Shown one piece after another: positions 44,092 through 52,698 of a stretch of DNA of 64,000 nt. Each line of letters starts with the position of its first letter. Positions within the stretch are counted from its first letter, which is position 1. The DNA lies in the NCBI RefSeq assembly GCF_900109565.1, contig NZ_FNZZ01000004.1, positions 310,001 to 374,000 of the forward strand, read 5' to 3'. The notes beneath the pieces are model-generated. The model saw only the letters and a list, made by a program, of their open reading frames with translations, was not told the DNA's origin and searched no databases. The translations under genes were made by a program, and so were the position numbers. Origin of the DNA: Sphingomonas palmae. Its GTDB lineage: Bacteria > Pseudomonadota > Alphaproteobacteria > Sphingomonadales > Sphingomonadaceae.

Positions 44092-44490
44092 ATGCCAAAG
44101 ACCGCGCTCATCGTCGAAGATGAAATCTTCGTGGCCCTCGACCTGGAACGGATCCTGGTCGACGCGGGCTATGAGGTGGGTGCGATCGCCGCCGACAGCG
44201 CGCAGGCGCTGGCCGCTGCGCCCGCGTGCTCCTTCGCTTTCGTCGACGTCAATCTGCGCGACGGCCCTACCGGTCCTGTAATCGCGGAGCGGATCGCGCG
44301 CGACTACGGCGTCAAGGTGGTGTTCGTCACCGCCAACCCGGGACAGATCGGGGCGGTGCCCGACGCGCTCGGCTACGTGCGCAAGCCGTTCAGCGATCAG
44401 GCGATCCTGACCGCGGCAGCGATCGCGGCGGCGGGTGGCGGCGACAATCCGGTTGACGCCGACTTCGTCAGACTGGACCCGATCGGCTGA
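44092..44490 (+). CDS. single-domain response regulator
   Basis: The 132-residue protein is only a receiver domain: acidic pair D10-E11, phosphoacceptor D52 (FAFVDVNLRDG), switch T80 (VVFVTANPG) and K98 (YVRKPF). No output domain is present, so it could act by protein-protein contact, as CheY-like or phosphate-sink proteins do. It converges on the HWE kinase gene, overlapping it by 23 bases, which suggests but does not prove a pair. The ATG at 44092 gives the conserved start. Confidence 0.9.
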   Translation: MPKTALIVEDEIFVALDLERILVDAGYEVGAIAADSAQALAAAPACSFAFVDVNLRDGPTGPVIAERIARDYGVKVVFVTANPGQIGAVPDALGYVRKPFSDQAILTAAAIAAAGGGDNPVDADFVRLDPIG

Positions 44491-46051
44491 ACGACGCGCG
44501 CGGGGCGTTGATCGTCACCGTCAATCCTTCGGGGCGCCAGTTACGCTCGATCGCGCCGCCGAGCTGACGTACCGCCGACATCTCGATCAGCTGCGTACCG
44601 AAACCGACGTGGTCGCTCGCGCCATCGAGCGTCGGTCCGCCGGTTTCCACCCACCTCATCCTCACGTCATCGTCCGCCACCTCGACCGCCAGCGTGACCC
44701 GGCCCGATCCGTTCGCCAGCGCGCCGTACTTGGTCGCGTTGGTGGCGAGTTCGTGAAAAAGCAGCGCGAGCGGCGTCGCGGCGCGGTCGTCGACCACCAG
44801 GTCGCTGCCCGTCACGCTGATCCGCGCACCGTCGGCGGACTGGTAGGGCAGGAACAGCTGGTCGAGCAGCCCGTGCAAACTGTCCTGCGCCATGTGCGGG
44901 CGCGACTGCGGGCTGTGCGGGCGAACGAAATCGTGCGCGCGCCCCAGCGCGGTGATCCGCTGGCGCAGGTCGGTCGCGACCGGCGCGAAGCCGGGATGAC
45001 TGCGCGCGGCGAACTGGATCAACCCGGAGATGACCGAGAAGATGTTCTTGATCCGGTGCGACAATTCCTGGCTGATGATCTCGCGCTGTTCGAGTGCCAG
45101 CTTCTGCTCGTGGATGTCGGTGCAGGTGCCGAACCAGCGCGTGATGCGGCCGGCACCGTCACGGATCGGCAGCGCACGGCCCAGCACCCAGCGGTAGTCG
45201 CCGCCGACGTGACGCAGGCGGTACTCGATCTGGTACGGCTCGCCCGTGTCGAGCGAGTGCTGCCACACCGCCCAGGCACGCTCCTGATCGTCGGGGTGGA
45301 ACATCCCGTTCCACTCGTCGCCGTCGGTCGACCCATCGGGCATGCCGGTGAACTCGTACCAGCGTGCATTGTAATAATCATGATAACCATCGGGCAGGGT
45401 CGACCAGACCATCTGCGGCATGGTGTCGGCGAGCGTGCGGAAGCGCGTCTCGCTGTCGAGTGCGGCACGCCGGGCATCATTCTCCGCCGCGCGCCAAGCC
45501 GCACCCTCACGCGAGTCGCGCAGCCGTGCGAGCACGTTGGCGGCGAGCACCACCAGCCCTTCGTGCTGGAGCGGGGTGAGTCCGCCGGGACGTGGTGCCA
45601 TATCGAGCACGCAGAGCGCGCCGAGCGGGATACCGTCGTCGCTGACCAGCGGTGCGCCGGCGTAGAAGCGTGCGCCCGGATCGATCAGCAGGGGATTGCG
45701 CACGAACCGCGGGTCGAGCGTCAGGTCGGGCACAACCATCACGTCGCTGCCCCACATCGCGTGCGCACAGAACGACTGATCGCGCGGCGTGCCGGTCATG
45801 TTGGTCCCGGTCGACGACAAAAACGACTGCCGCGTTTCCTCCACCAGGCTGACCAGCGCGACCGGCGCCTCGCACAACCGCGCGGCGAAGTCGGTGATCT
45901 GCTTCAGCGCGGGCGAGTTGCGCAGCAGATCGAGTTCGTACGCCTCCAGCGCGGCCGCGCGCCGTGCCTCGTCGACGTGCCAGCCGGCCGCCGCGGGAAC
46001 GCCCGGCGCATCGGGCGTGCCCGCACCATCTGATACGATCGGGTCGGTCAC
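44468..46051 (-). CDS. HWE-family sensor histidine kinase with GAF and PAS domains
   Basis: The 527-residue soluble protein has an N-terminal GAF-like domain (AARLCEAPVALVSLVEETRQSFLSS), a PAS fold (LADTMPQMVWSTLPDGYHDYYNARWYEFTG) and a PAC-like segment, then an HWE kinase core: REIISQELSHRIKNIFSVISGLI (phospho-His in HRIKN), HELATNATKYGAL (N box) and RMRWVETGGPTLD. HWE kinases are common in alphaproteobacteria and often respond to light or redox; the cysteine-bearing GRNC LOV motif is absent. It faces the receiver gene convergently. The GTG start is at 46051. Confidence 0.88.
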   Translation of the reverse strand: MTDPIVSDGAGTPDAPGVPAAAGWHVDEARRAAALEAYELDLLRNSPALKQITDFAARLCEAPVALVSLVEETRQSFLSSTGTNMTGTPRDQSFCAHAMWGSDVMVVPDLTLDPRFVRNPLLIDPGARFYAGAPLVSDDGIPLGALCVLDMAPRPGGLTPLQHEGLVVLAANVLARLRDSREGAAWRAAENDARRAALDSETRFRTLADTMPQMVWSTLPDGYHDYYNARWYEFTGMPDGSTDGDEWNGMFHPDDQERAWAVWQHSLDTGEPYQIEYRLRHVGGDYRWVLGRALPIRDGAGRITRWFGTCTDIHEQKLALEQREIISQELSHRIKNIFSVISGLIQFAARSHPGFAPVATDLRQRITALGRAHDFVRPHSPQSRPHMAQDSLHGLLDQLFLPYQSADGARISVTGSDLVVDDRAATPLALLFHELATNATKYGALANGSGRVTLAVEVADDDVRMRWVETGGPTLDGASDHVGFGTQLIEMSAVRQLGGAIERNWRPEGLTVTINAPRASFSRSGPV

Positions 46052-46606
46052 TTAGAACGGGACGTCGTCGTCGAGGTCGTCCGCGTATCCGCCGCCGAAA
46101 TTGCCCGAGCTGCCACCCGACGAGCCGCCGCGCGTGCCACCTGAGCCGCCACCGAAGCCGCCGCCGCCGCGCGACCCGCCACCACGGCTGCCGCCGCCGA
46201 AATCGTCGCCGCCGCCGAAGTCGTCGCGACCCCCGCCGCCGCTGCTATTGCCGCCCGGACCGTCGAGCATCGTCAGCGTGGCACCGGGACCCTGCAGCAC
46301 GATCTCGGTCGAGTAGCGGTCCTGACCCTGCTGATCCTGCCATTTGCGGGTCTGCAACTGACCCTCGATATAAACCTTCGAACCCTTGCGCAGATAGCGC
46401 TCGGCCACGCCGGCCAGCCCTTCGCCGAAGATCGCGACCGAATGCCACTCGGTGCGTTCCTTCTTCTCGCCGGTGCTGCGATCCTTCCACGATTCGGACG
46501 TGGCGATGCGCAGGTTCACCACCTTGCCGCCGTTCTGGAACGAGCGCGATTCGGGATCGCGCCCGAGGTTGCCGACGATGATGACCTTGTTGACGCTGCC
46601 TGCCAT
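46052..46606 (-). CDS. ssb: single-stranded DNA-binding protein
   Basis: Ssb coats single-stranded DNA. The 184-residue protein has the OB fold ([40 protein letters not shown], ending near residue 112), then a long linker with many Gly residues ([21 protein letters not shown] and similar), and the acidic C-terminal peptide DDDVPF that recruits repair and replication proteins. The ATG is at 46606, with GGCAGGAATGG close to the start. It lies directly after the kinase gene and 10 bases before feoB, in the same direction. Confidence 0.96.
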   Translation of the reverse strand: MAGSVNKVIIVGNLGRDPESRSFQNGGKVVNLRIATSESWKDRSTGEKKERTEWHSVAIFGEGLAGVAERYLRKGSKVYIEGQLQTRKWQDQQGQDRYSTEIVLQGPGATLTMLDGPGGNSSGGGGRDDFGGGDDFGGGSRGGGSRGGGGFGGGSGGTRGGSSGGSSGNFGGGYADDLDDDVPF

Positions 46607-46616
46607 TCCTGCCTCT

Positions 46617-48470
46617 TCAAAGGCCGACGGCGACCGCCAGCCAATAGGTGATACCCGCCATCACGTACGCGGCGGCGAACAGATAGCCTACCATGAACAG
46701 CGGCCACTTCCATCCATTCGTCTCGCGCCGCGTCACCGCGATCGTCGAGATGCACTGCGGTGCGAACACGAACCACATCAGGAACGCGAGCGCGGTCGGC
46801 AGGGTCCAGCGATGGCGCAGATTCTCGACGATGGTACGCTCGCCCCTGGCATCCTCGGGATCGTCGACCGCGTAGACGGTGCCGATCGCCGCCACCGCGA
46901 CCTCGCGCGCCGCCATCGCCGGGATCAGCGCCAGCGCGATGTCGCGGTTGAACCCAATCGGGCGCACCGCAACCTCGATCCCGTTAGCGATGCGGCCCGC
47001 GACCGAGTAATTGACCTGGCTCTGCCCCTCGGGTGCCTTGGGGAAGGACAAGAGCGCCCACAGGATCACGGTCGTGAGCGCGATGGTGGTGCCCGCGCGC
47101 TTGAGGAAGATGTAGGCGCGCTGCCACAGCCCGATCGCGACGTCGCGAAAACGCGGCATCTGATACTTGGGCATCTCCATCATGAAGCCCGACGATGCAC
47201 CCTGCGTGACCGTGCGCCGCAGCACCAAAGCGGCGATAAACGCGCCCAAAATGCCGAGCAGGTAGAGCACCAGCAGCACCAGCCCCTGCAACCCGACGAA
47301 CCCCGCCACCCGCGTGTTGGGGATGAACGCGCCGATGATGATCGTGTAGACCGGCAATCGCGCGGAACAGGTCATCAGCGGCGCGATCAGGATCGTGGTC
47401 AGTCGGTCCTTTTCATCATCGATCGTGCGCGTCGCCATGATGCCCGGCACCGCGCAGGCGAAGGAGGAGAGGAGCGGGATGAACGCGCGCCCCGACAGGC
47501 CGACGCGGCTCATCATCCGGTCCATCAGGAACGCCGCGCGCACCATGTAGCCCGACGCCTCCAGCACCAGGATGAAGGCGAAGAGTATCAGGATTTGCGG
47601 CAGGAACACGACCACCGCGCCAACGCCTGCGATCACGCCGTCGGTGAGGAGCGAGCGCAGGAAGCCGTCGGGCATCATAGTCTTGATCGCGTTGTCCGCG
47701 GCCGCGAACGCGCCCTCGATCCATCCGACCGGCGCCTCCGACCAGGTGAACACCGCCTGGAACATGACGAACAGCAGGGCGACGAGCAGCACGGGGCCAA
47801 TGACCGGGTGGAGCGCGACCGCGTCGAGCGCGTGGTTCCAGCGCCTGACCGGCGTCTCGCTGACGGTCGCGGCGTTCGCGATCTGGCGCGCGCGGCGTTG
47901 CAGCACGCCGATCTCCTCGGGCACCGGGTCTACGGAAGCGCGTGCGGGCACGCGCTGGCCGAGTAGGGTGCCGAGCTGCGCCTTGAGCACGTCGATCCCG
48001 CGGCGCCGCACCGCGACGGTCGGCACGACGGGCACGCCCAGTTCGCGCGCGAGCACGTCCGGGTCGAGCGTCAGCCCGTCACGCTCGGCCAGATCGACCA
48101 TGTTGAGCGCGACCACGACGGGCAGCTTCAACGCGATCAGCTGGAGCGCGAAGCGCAGGTGATTGTCGAGGTTGGAGGCGTCGACCACCACGATCATCGC
48201 GTCGGGCCGGCGCTCGAACCCGCCGCGCCCGGTCACGACATCGACCGTCACGCGCTCGTCGGCGGAGGCAGGGTCGAGGCTGTAGGTGCCGGGCAGGTCG
48301 ACCAGCTCGACCGGGCGGCCGTCGTTGAGCGACAGGCGACCCGAGTGACGCTCGACCGTGACGCCGGGGTAATTGCCGACCTTCTGCCGCGCGCCGGTCA
48401 GCGCGTTGAACAGCGCGCTCTTGCCGGCATTGGGGTTGCCGACCATCGCGACCAGCGGTGAGGCATGCAT
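46617..48470 (-). CDS. feoB: ferrous iron transporter B
   Basis: FeoB imports Fe(II) across the inner membrane. The 617-residue protein has the N-terminal G-protein domain: G1 [14 protein letters not shown]3 [10 protein letters not shown] and [14 protein letters not shown] transmembrane region with about ten segments follows (e.g. [52 protein letters not shown]). E. coli FeoB is 773 residues, so this is a shorter form, as in other alphaproteobacteria. It lies 30 bases after feoA, under a Fur-like box. Confidence 0.94.
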   Translation of the reverse strand: MHASPLVAMVGNPNAGKSALFNALTGARQKVGNYPGVTVERHSGRLSLNDGRPVELVDLPGTYSLDPASADERVTVDVVTGRGGFERRPDAMIVVVDASNLDNHLRFALQLIALKLPVVVALNMVDLAERDGLTLDPDVLARELGVPVVPTVAVRRRGIDVLKAQLGTLLGQRVPARASVDPVPEEIGVLQRRARQIANAATVSETPVRRWNHALDAVALHPVIGPVLLVALLFVMFQAVFTWSEAPVGWIEGAFAAADNAIKTMMPDGFLRSLLTDGVIAGVGAVVVFLPQILILFAFILVLEASGYMVRAAFLMDRMMSRVGLSGRAFIPLLSSFACAVPGIMATRTIDDEKDRLTTILIAPLMTCSARLPVYTIIIGAFIPNTRVAGFVGLQGLVLLVLYLLGILGAFIAALVLRRTVTQGASSGFMMEMPKYQMPRFRDVAIGLWQRAYIFLKRAGTTIALTTVILWALLSFPKAPEGQSQVNYSVAGRIANGIEVAVRPIGFNRDIALALIPAMAAREVAVAAIGTVYAVDDPEDARGERTIVENLRHRWTLPTALAFLMWFVFAPQCISTIAVTRRETNGWKWPLFMVGYLFAAAYVMAGITYWLAVAVGL

Positions 48471-48500
48471 GTCAGCCGGCGTGTGCGATGACGGCGATGA

Positions 48501-48764
48501 TCACTCGGCCGGCAGCGGATCGACCGACACGCGGACCGCACCTGCGACCGCGCGGCGCAGCGCGACCGTCATGCGCCCGATCCGGCAGGCGATCGGCCCG
48601 CCGCCGAAACGCGCACGGTGGAGCACCTCGATCGCGACGCCCGCGTCGAACCCCAGTTCGCGCAGCCGCCGCGCCTCGGGAACGGCGAGCCGCGTCCACT
48701 CGATCGAATCAACGGTCGCGGCCTGGTGGCGCGGGAGGGTTTCGAGGTTGAGCGGCGCGGTCAC
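48501..48764 (-). CDS. feoA: FeoA domain protein
   Basis: FeoA is a small SH3-like accessory protein for FeoB. The 87-residue product contains EARRLRELGFDAGVAIEVLHRARFGGGPIACRIGRMTVALRRAVAGAVRVS, the typical FeoA fold (RLxELGxxxGxxVxVL). The GTG at 48764 is only 6 bases from the -10 element, so the mRNA would be nearly leaderless. It precedes feoB by 30 bases; the two form an operon under a predicted Fur box. Confidence 0.88.
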   Translation of the reverse strand: MTAPLNLETLPRHQAATVDSIEWTRLAVPEARRLRELGFDAGVAIEVLHRARFGGGPIACRIGRMTVALRRAVAGAVRVSVDPLPAE

Positions 48765-48770
48765 CTGATC

Positions 48771-48799
48771 TGTATAAGCCGCCTGCGAGTGATTATCAA
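48771..48799 (-). promoter_or_regulatory. predicted sigma-70 promoter of feoAB
   Basis: On the minus strand, -35 TTGATA (48794-48799), 17-base spacer, -10 TATACA (48771-48776). The transcript would begin close to the feoA GTG at 48764. The elements overlap the Fur box. Confidence 0.65.
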
Positions 48800-48805
48800 T
48801 AACTC
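48785..48805. promoter_or_regulatory. Fur box upstream of feoA
   Basis: GCGAGTGATTATCAATAAC (48785-48803) is close to the common proteobacterial Fur box GCGAATGATTATCATTATC: 16 of 19 positions match. It overlaps the -35 element, so iron-loaded Fur would block feoAB transcription. The regulator is not encoded in the window. Confidence 0.7.
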
Positions 48806-48815
48806 ACGTCGCCGA

Positions 48816-49505
48816 TCATGCGACCGGGTAGCGCAACCGTCCGACGAAGCGCGACAGGCTGGGGCGGTAGCGGGTGCGCTGTGCGGCGCCCGCCTTCGCC
48901 TTCTCGATCGCCATGATGTTGTCGATCCGGCGCGACAGGAACGCGCGCGTCTCCGCATGACCCTCGCTGTCGTCGTCGAGGAAGACGGTGATCGTCGCCG
49001 CGTAGGTGGCGAGCAGCATCGCGCGCTTGGTATAGTGGTTGTAATCGGTCGCGGTGTCGCCCGCGAGCCGCCACATCCGATCGGCGCTGCGCCAGCCGAG
49101 GCGCGCGGCGCGCGCGACGTTGGTCGGCAGCGCGAGGATCGCGATCGCGCGACGCAGCGACTCGCGATCGGGCGACAGGATGTCGAGCCGCGTCTCGATC
49201 AGCGCGGTGATGCGCTGGCGAATCTTTATGGCCGCGAGCGCGTCGGCGGGCAGGCGCGCCGCCATCTCGGCGTCGACGTTGTCGAACCAGGCGTCGATCA
49301 TCGCCGGCGCGCCATCCTCGAACGCCAGTTTAGCCACGTCGCGGTCGATGCCGGCACCTTCGGCGGCGTAGTCGCGTGCCTCGTCGCCCCAGCCGTCGAA
49401 CGCGGCGTTGCTGGCGATCGCGGGGGCCAGCTGCTGCCGGACCTCGTCGAGCGTCAGGTCGGCGGGGTCGTGCGCTGCTGCATTGTCGGCCATCGTATCC
49501 GTCAT
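48816..49505 (-). CDS. COQ9-family protein
   Basis: The 229-residue product has the COQ9/RpsU-like pattern: LTLDEVRQQLAPAIASNAAFDGWGDEARDYAAEGAGIDRDVAKLAFEDGAPAMIDAWF, a helix-rich TetR-like N-terminal fold, then the lipid-binding region with LALPTNVARAARLGWRSADRMWRLAGDTATDYNHYTKRAML. COQ9 helps COQ7 in ubiquinone synthesis; no other ubiquinone gene is nearby. The start overlaps the EamA gene (TGATG). A longer open frame runs 91 codons upstream. Confidence 0.85.
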   Translation of the reverse strand: MTDTMADNAAAHDPADLTLDEVRQQLAPAIASNAAFDGWGDEARDYAAEGAGIDRDVAKLAFEDGAPAMIDAWFDNVDAEMAARLPADALAAIKIRQRITALIETRLDILSPDRESLRRAIAILALPTNVARAARLGWRSADRMWRLAGDTATDYNHYTKRAMLLATYAATITVFLDDDSEGHAETRAFLSRRIDNIMAIEKAKAGAAQRTRYRPSLSRFVGRLRYPVA

Positions 49506-50566
49506 CACCGCTCCTCGTGTCCCGTGCGCGCCGCCGCCGTTTTCTCTACTTGGGGGCTGCGACGCACCAGCACCAGCGCCGCCGCGACCATCGCGGCGCC
49601 GAACAGGTCGGGGCCGCCCAGCGCCTCGCCGTAGACGACCCAGCCGATCGTCGCCGCCACCATCGGCTGGATCAGCAGCGCGAGCCCGATGATCAGCGGG
49701 CTCAACTTGCCCAATGCGTAGATCATGCAGCCTTGCCCCAGCACCTGGCTGACCAGCGCCAGCCCGATCAGTGGCCACCAGTCACCCGGCACCACGCGCT
49801 CGCCCATCGCCAGCGCGATGACGAGCAGCGGTACGAGCGCGGCGAGCGACGACAGCGCGAGCGCGGGCCACGGCGCCATCGTGCGGCGCACGCCTGCCAT
49901 GAAGACGAAATAGATCGCGTAGAGCACGCCTGCGAGCACGCAGAGCAGGTCGCCGACCAGATGCCGCGGATCGAGCTGGTACGATCGCCCCATCAGCAAC
50001 CCCGCGCCGAGCGCGGCGAGCAGCAGCGCGACGCCTTGCGTCCGCGAGGGCCAGGCGCGCGCGACGACGAAGCCGTAGATGGGAAAGATGAAGGTAGCTG
50101 AATTGCCGAACAGCGTCGCGTTGGCGAGCGTCGTCTGCAGGATGCCGACGTGCCAGCTGCCCAGATCCATCGCGAAGGCGACGCCCGCGAGCGCGAGCAA
50201 TACCCACAGCTTGCCTGGCAGTCGCAGCGCCGAGGCGCGCGTGCCGCTCAGCAGCGCGAGCACGATGATCAGCGGCAAGGCCAGCGCCATCCGCCAGAAG
50301 GCGGCGGCGACCGGCCCGGTGTCGGCCAGCCGCACGAACCACGGCCCGAACGCGAGCGCGACGTTGGCGACAACAACCGCGAGCAGCGGCAGCGCCGCCG
50401 CGCCTTCGCCCGCGTGGCCGCTCTTGCCGTTACCGAGCGGCATCGGACCTGGGATCGGGATCGGCACCGCGTCGTCGCGGGCGTCCGTGACGGCGTGCGG
50501 AACCTCGCCGCGGTCGAGCGCGCTTGGCGGCGGCGAAGCATTTCTTGGGTGCGCGCTCTGGTGCAT
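49505..50566 (-). CDS. EamA-family (DMT) transporter
   Basis: The 353-residue membrane protein has about ten helices in two EamA repeats, e.g. LLAVVVANVALAFGPWFVRLADTGPVAAAFWRMALALPLIIVLALL and LCVLAGVLYAIYFVFMAG. SWHVGILQTTLANATLFGNSATFIFPIYGFVVARAWPS is typical. The substrate is unknown. The long N-terminal tail (about 55 residues) is unusual and may mean the true start is downstream, such as the Met before PLGNGKSG; AGGGG before the 50566 ATG supports the longer form. The stop overlaps the COQ9 gene start. Confidence 0.83.
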   Translation of the reverse strand: MHQSAHPRNASPPPSALDRGEVPHAVTDARDDAVPIPIPGPMPLGNGKSGHAGEGAAALPLLAVVVANVALAFGPWFVRLADTGPVAAAFWRMALALPLIIVLALLSGTRASALRLPGKLWVLLALAGVAFAMDLGSWHVGILQTTLANATLFGNSATFIFPIYGFVVARAWPSRTQGVALLLAALGAGLLMGRSYQLDPRHLVGDLLCVLAGVLYAIYFVFMAGVRRTMAPWPALALSSLAALVPLLVIALAMGERVVPGDWWPLIGLALVSQVLGQGCMIYALGKLSPLIIGLALLIQPMVAATIGWVVYGEALGGPDLFGAAMVAAALVLVRRSPQVEKTAAARTGHEER

Positions 50567-50629
50567 GGCGCCCCTTAGCGTCCTATGTGTGCGGCGTCAG
50601 GTAGCTGAATGAAACGGAAAGGCCTCTAA

Positions 50630-51712
50630 ATGCCCAGCCTGTTCGACCCCATTACCCTCGGCGCGATCGAAGCGCCAAACCGCATCCTCATGGCGCCGCT
50701 GACCCGCTCGCGCGCGACCAAGGATCACGTGCCGACCGATCTGATGATCGAATACTATCGCCAGCGCGCATCCGCCGGGCTGATCATCTCGGAAGCGACC
50801 GGGATCAGCCGGCAGGGGCTCGGCTGGCCGAGCACGCCGGGCTTGTGGAGCGAGGAGCAGGTCGAGGCGTGGAAGCCGGTGACCGCGGCGGTGCACGAGG
50901 CGGGTGGGCGCATCGTCGCGCAATTGTGGCACATGGGCCGGCTCGCGCGCCCCGACGTCAACGGGCTGGAGCCGGTGTCGTCCTCCACGAAGCGCGCGCC
51001 GTATCACGATCCCGATCCGGCGAAGAACCCGTACGGCACACCGCGCGCGCTGAGCGTGGACGAGATCCGCTCGACGCTGGACGATTACGCCGCCGCGGCG
51101 CGCAACGCGATTGCGGCCGGGTTCGATGGCGTGCAGATCCACGGCGCCAACGGCTACCTGATCGACCAATTCCTGCGCGACAACACCAACGATCGCGAGG
51201 ATGACTATGGCGGCTCGCCGGAGAACCGCATCCGCCTGATGCGCGAAGTGACCGAGCGCGTCATCGCCGAGGTCGGCGCGGGCCGCACCTCGATCCGCCT
51301 GTCGCCCAACGGCGAGACGCAGGGCGCGGACGACAGCAACCCGGAAGCCGTGTTCGTGCCCGCCGCAAAGGCGCTGAACGACCTCGGCATCGGCTTCCTC
51401 GAACTGCGCGAGGTCGGACCCGAGGGCACGTTCGGCACCACCGACGTGCCAAAGCTGAGCCCGAAGATTCGCGAGGCGTTTACCGGCCCGCTGGTGCTCA
51501 ATCAGGATTACACGCAGGAAGCGGGGCAGCGCGACCTCGATACAGGCGTGGCCGACGCGATCGCCTGGGGGCGGCTGTGGATCGCCAATCCCGATTTGGT
51601 CGAGCGGTTCCGCACTGGCGCAGGCTTCAACAAGCCCAACCCGAAGACCTTCTACACGCCCGGACCCGAAGGCTACGTCGATTATCCCGCGCTGGAGCGC
51701 GCGGACGCGTGA
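50630..51712 (+). CDS. old yellow enzyme / alkene reductase
   Basis: The 360-residue FMN protein has the OYE pattern: MPSLFDPITLGAIEAPNRILMAPLTRSRA, LWHMGRLARPDVNG (His-rich substrate site; the H of LWHMG binds FMN), GVQIHGANGYLIDQFLRDNTNDREDDYGGS, and the C-terminal GRLWIANPDLVERF. Such enzymes reduce activated alkenes or nitro-compounds with NAD(P)H. The natural substrate is unknown. It stands alone, divergent from the EamA gene. Confidence 0.9.
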   Translation: MPSLFDPITLGAIEAPNRILMAPLTRSRATKDHVPTDLMIEYYRQRASAGLIISEATGISRQGLGWPSTPGLWSEEQVEAWKPVTAAVHEAGGRIVAQLWHMGRLARPDVNGLEPVSSSTKRAPYHDPDPAKNPYGTPRALSVDEIRSTLDDYAAAARNAIAAGFDGVQIHGANGYLIDQFLRDNTNDREDDYGGSPENRIRLMREVTERVIAEVGAGRTSIRLSPNGETQGADDSNPEAVFVPAAKALNDLGIGFLELREVGPEGTFGTTDVPKLSPKIREAFTGPLVLNQDYTQEAGQRDLDTGVADAIAWGRLWIANPDLVERFRTGAGFNKPNPKTFYTPGPEGYVDYPALERADA

Positions 51713-51746
51713 TCGGACTGCCCCGTCGCCGATGCGGCGGGGCACG

Positions 51747-52256
51747 TCACGCCGGATCGGTGTAGCGATCGATCAGCGACGTGACGGCGGTGCGCACGCG
51801 CTCGCGTACCTTCGGATTGAACGCGACCGCGGCGAGCATGACCAGCAGCGGAAAGCTCGACCAGGCGAGCATCAGCAGCAATGCCGGTGTGACGATGAGA
51901 AGCACCAGCGCGGCAAAGGCCGCCGCGCGGACGATCTTCGCGCGCGCCGGATCGAGCGTCACCGTGCGCGGCGCGCGGTTATCGTAGAAGGGGCGGGTCG
52001 TGACGCTGACGGTGCCGTCGAAGCGGGTAGCACGCGGCAACGCGCCGGCTTTCGGTGCTGAGCTGGTGCGTGGGCTGGTCACTCGGCCGACAACCTGATC
52101 CAGCATCAGCAGCGCGTCTTTACCCGTCACGTTGAGGGACGACGTGGCGCGCCCGGAGCGTGGCCTGCCGCCGATCGGCTGCCCGGTCGCAGTATCGATC
52201 ACTTCCAGCCGCCGCCCACGCTCCACGACGCGGAAGCGGGTGGGCGGCATGTCCAT
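51747..52256 (-). CDS. hypothetical membrane protein
   Basis: I do not recognise this 169-residue product. The N-terminal third (RFRVVERGRRLEVIDTATGQPIGG) looks soluble, and a hydrophobic pair near residue 115-145 (IVRAAAFAALVLLIVTPALLLMLAWSSFPLLVMLAAVAF) could form two membrane helices. The C-terminus is short and basic. It starts 6 bases upstream of the ribH stop on the same strand, so it may be cotranscribed with the riboflavin operon. Confidence 0.65.
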   Translation of the reverse strand: MDMPPTRFRVVERGRRLEVIDTATGQPIGGRPRSGRATSSLNVTGKDALLMLDQVVGRVTSPRTSSAPKAGALPRATRFDGTVSVTTRPFYDNRAPRTVTLDPARAKIVRAAAFAALVLLIVTPALLLMLAWSSFPLLVMLAAVAFNPKVRERVRTAVTSLIDRYTDPA

Positions 52257-52262
52257 CGCTCG

Positions 52263-52682
52263 TCAGCCGAGCCGCGACTTGAGGTCGAACATCGCGAGCG
52301 CCGCCTTGGCCGCACCGCCGCCCTTGTCGAGCTGTGCCGGATCGGCGCGGGTAATCGCCTGTGCTTCGTTTTCGGTCGTCAGAATACCGTTGCCGATCGG
52401 TATCCCGTCCATCGTCAGCGCCATGATCCCGCGCGCGCTCTCGTTCGAGACGATCTCGAAATGATAGGTCTCGCCGCGGATCACGACGCCCAGTGCGACG
52501 AACCCGTCGTAGCGTCCCGTTTCCGCCGCCATCGCAATCGCGCCGGGTACCTCGAGAGCGCCGGGCACGGTCACGACCTCGGATGAGTGGCCGGCCTGCT
52601 TGAGCGCAGCCTCGGCGCCCGCGACCAGCATGTCGTTCAGGTGATCGTAGAACCGCGCCTCGACAATGAGGAAATGCGCCAT
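52263..52682 (-). CDS. ribH: 6,7-dimethyl-8-ribityllumazine synthase
   Basis: RibH joins 5-amino-6-ribitylaminouracil with 3,4-dihydroxybutanone phosphate to give the lumazine that RibE dismutates. The 139-residue protein contains [40 protein letters not shown] and [25 protein letters not shown] (the conserved GxExxPxA and H in TYHFE). The ATG at 52682 was chosen since an open frame adds only 21 codons of poor match. It follows ribBA by 16 bases. Confidence 0.94.
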   Translation of the reverse strand: MAHFLIVEARFYDHLNDMLVAGAEAALKQAGHSSEVVTVPGALEVPGAIAMAAETGRYDGFVALGVVIRGETYHFEIVSNESARGIMALTMDGIPIGNGILTTENEAQAITRADPAQLDKGGGAAKAALAMFDLKSRLG

Positions 52683-52698
52683 ACCGTCAGCCTCCAGC

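Noticed and set aside
44468-46051. LOV (blue-light) domain in the HWE kinase
   Set aside because: The PAS segment lacks the GRNCRFLQ-type motif with the flavin-binding cysteine, so a light-sensing role is not supported.
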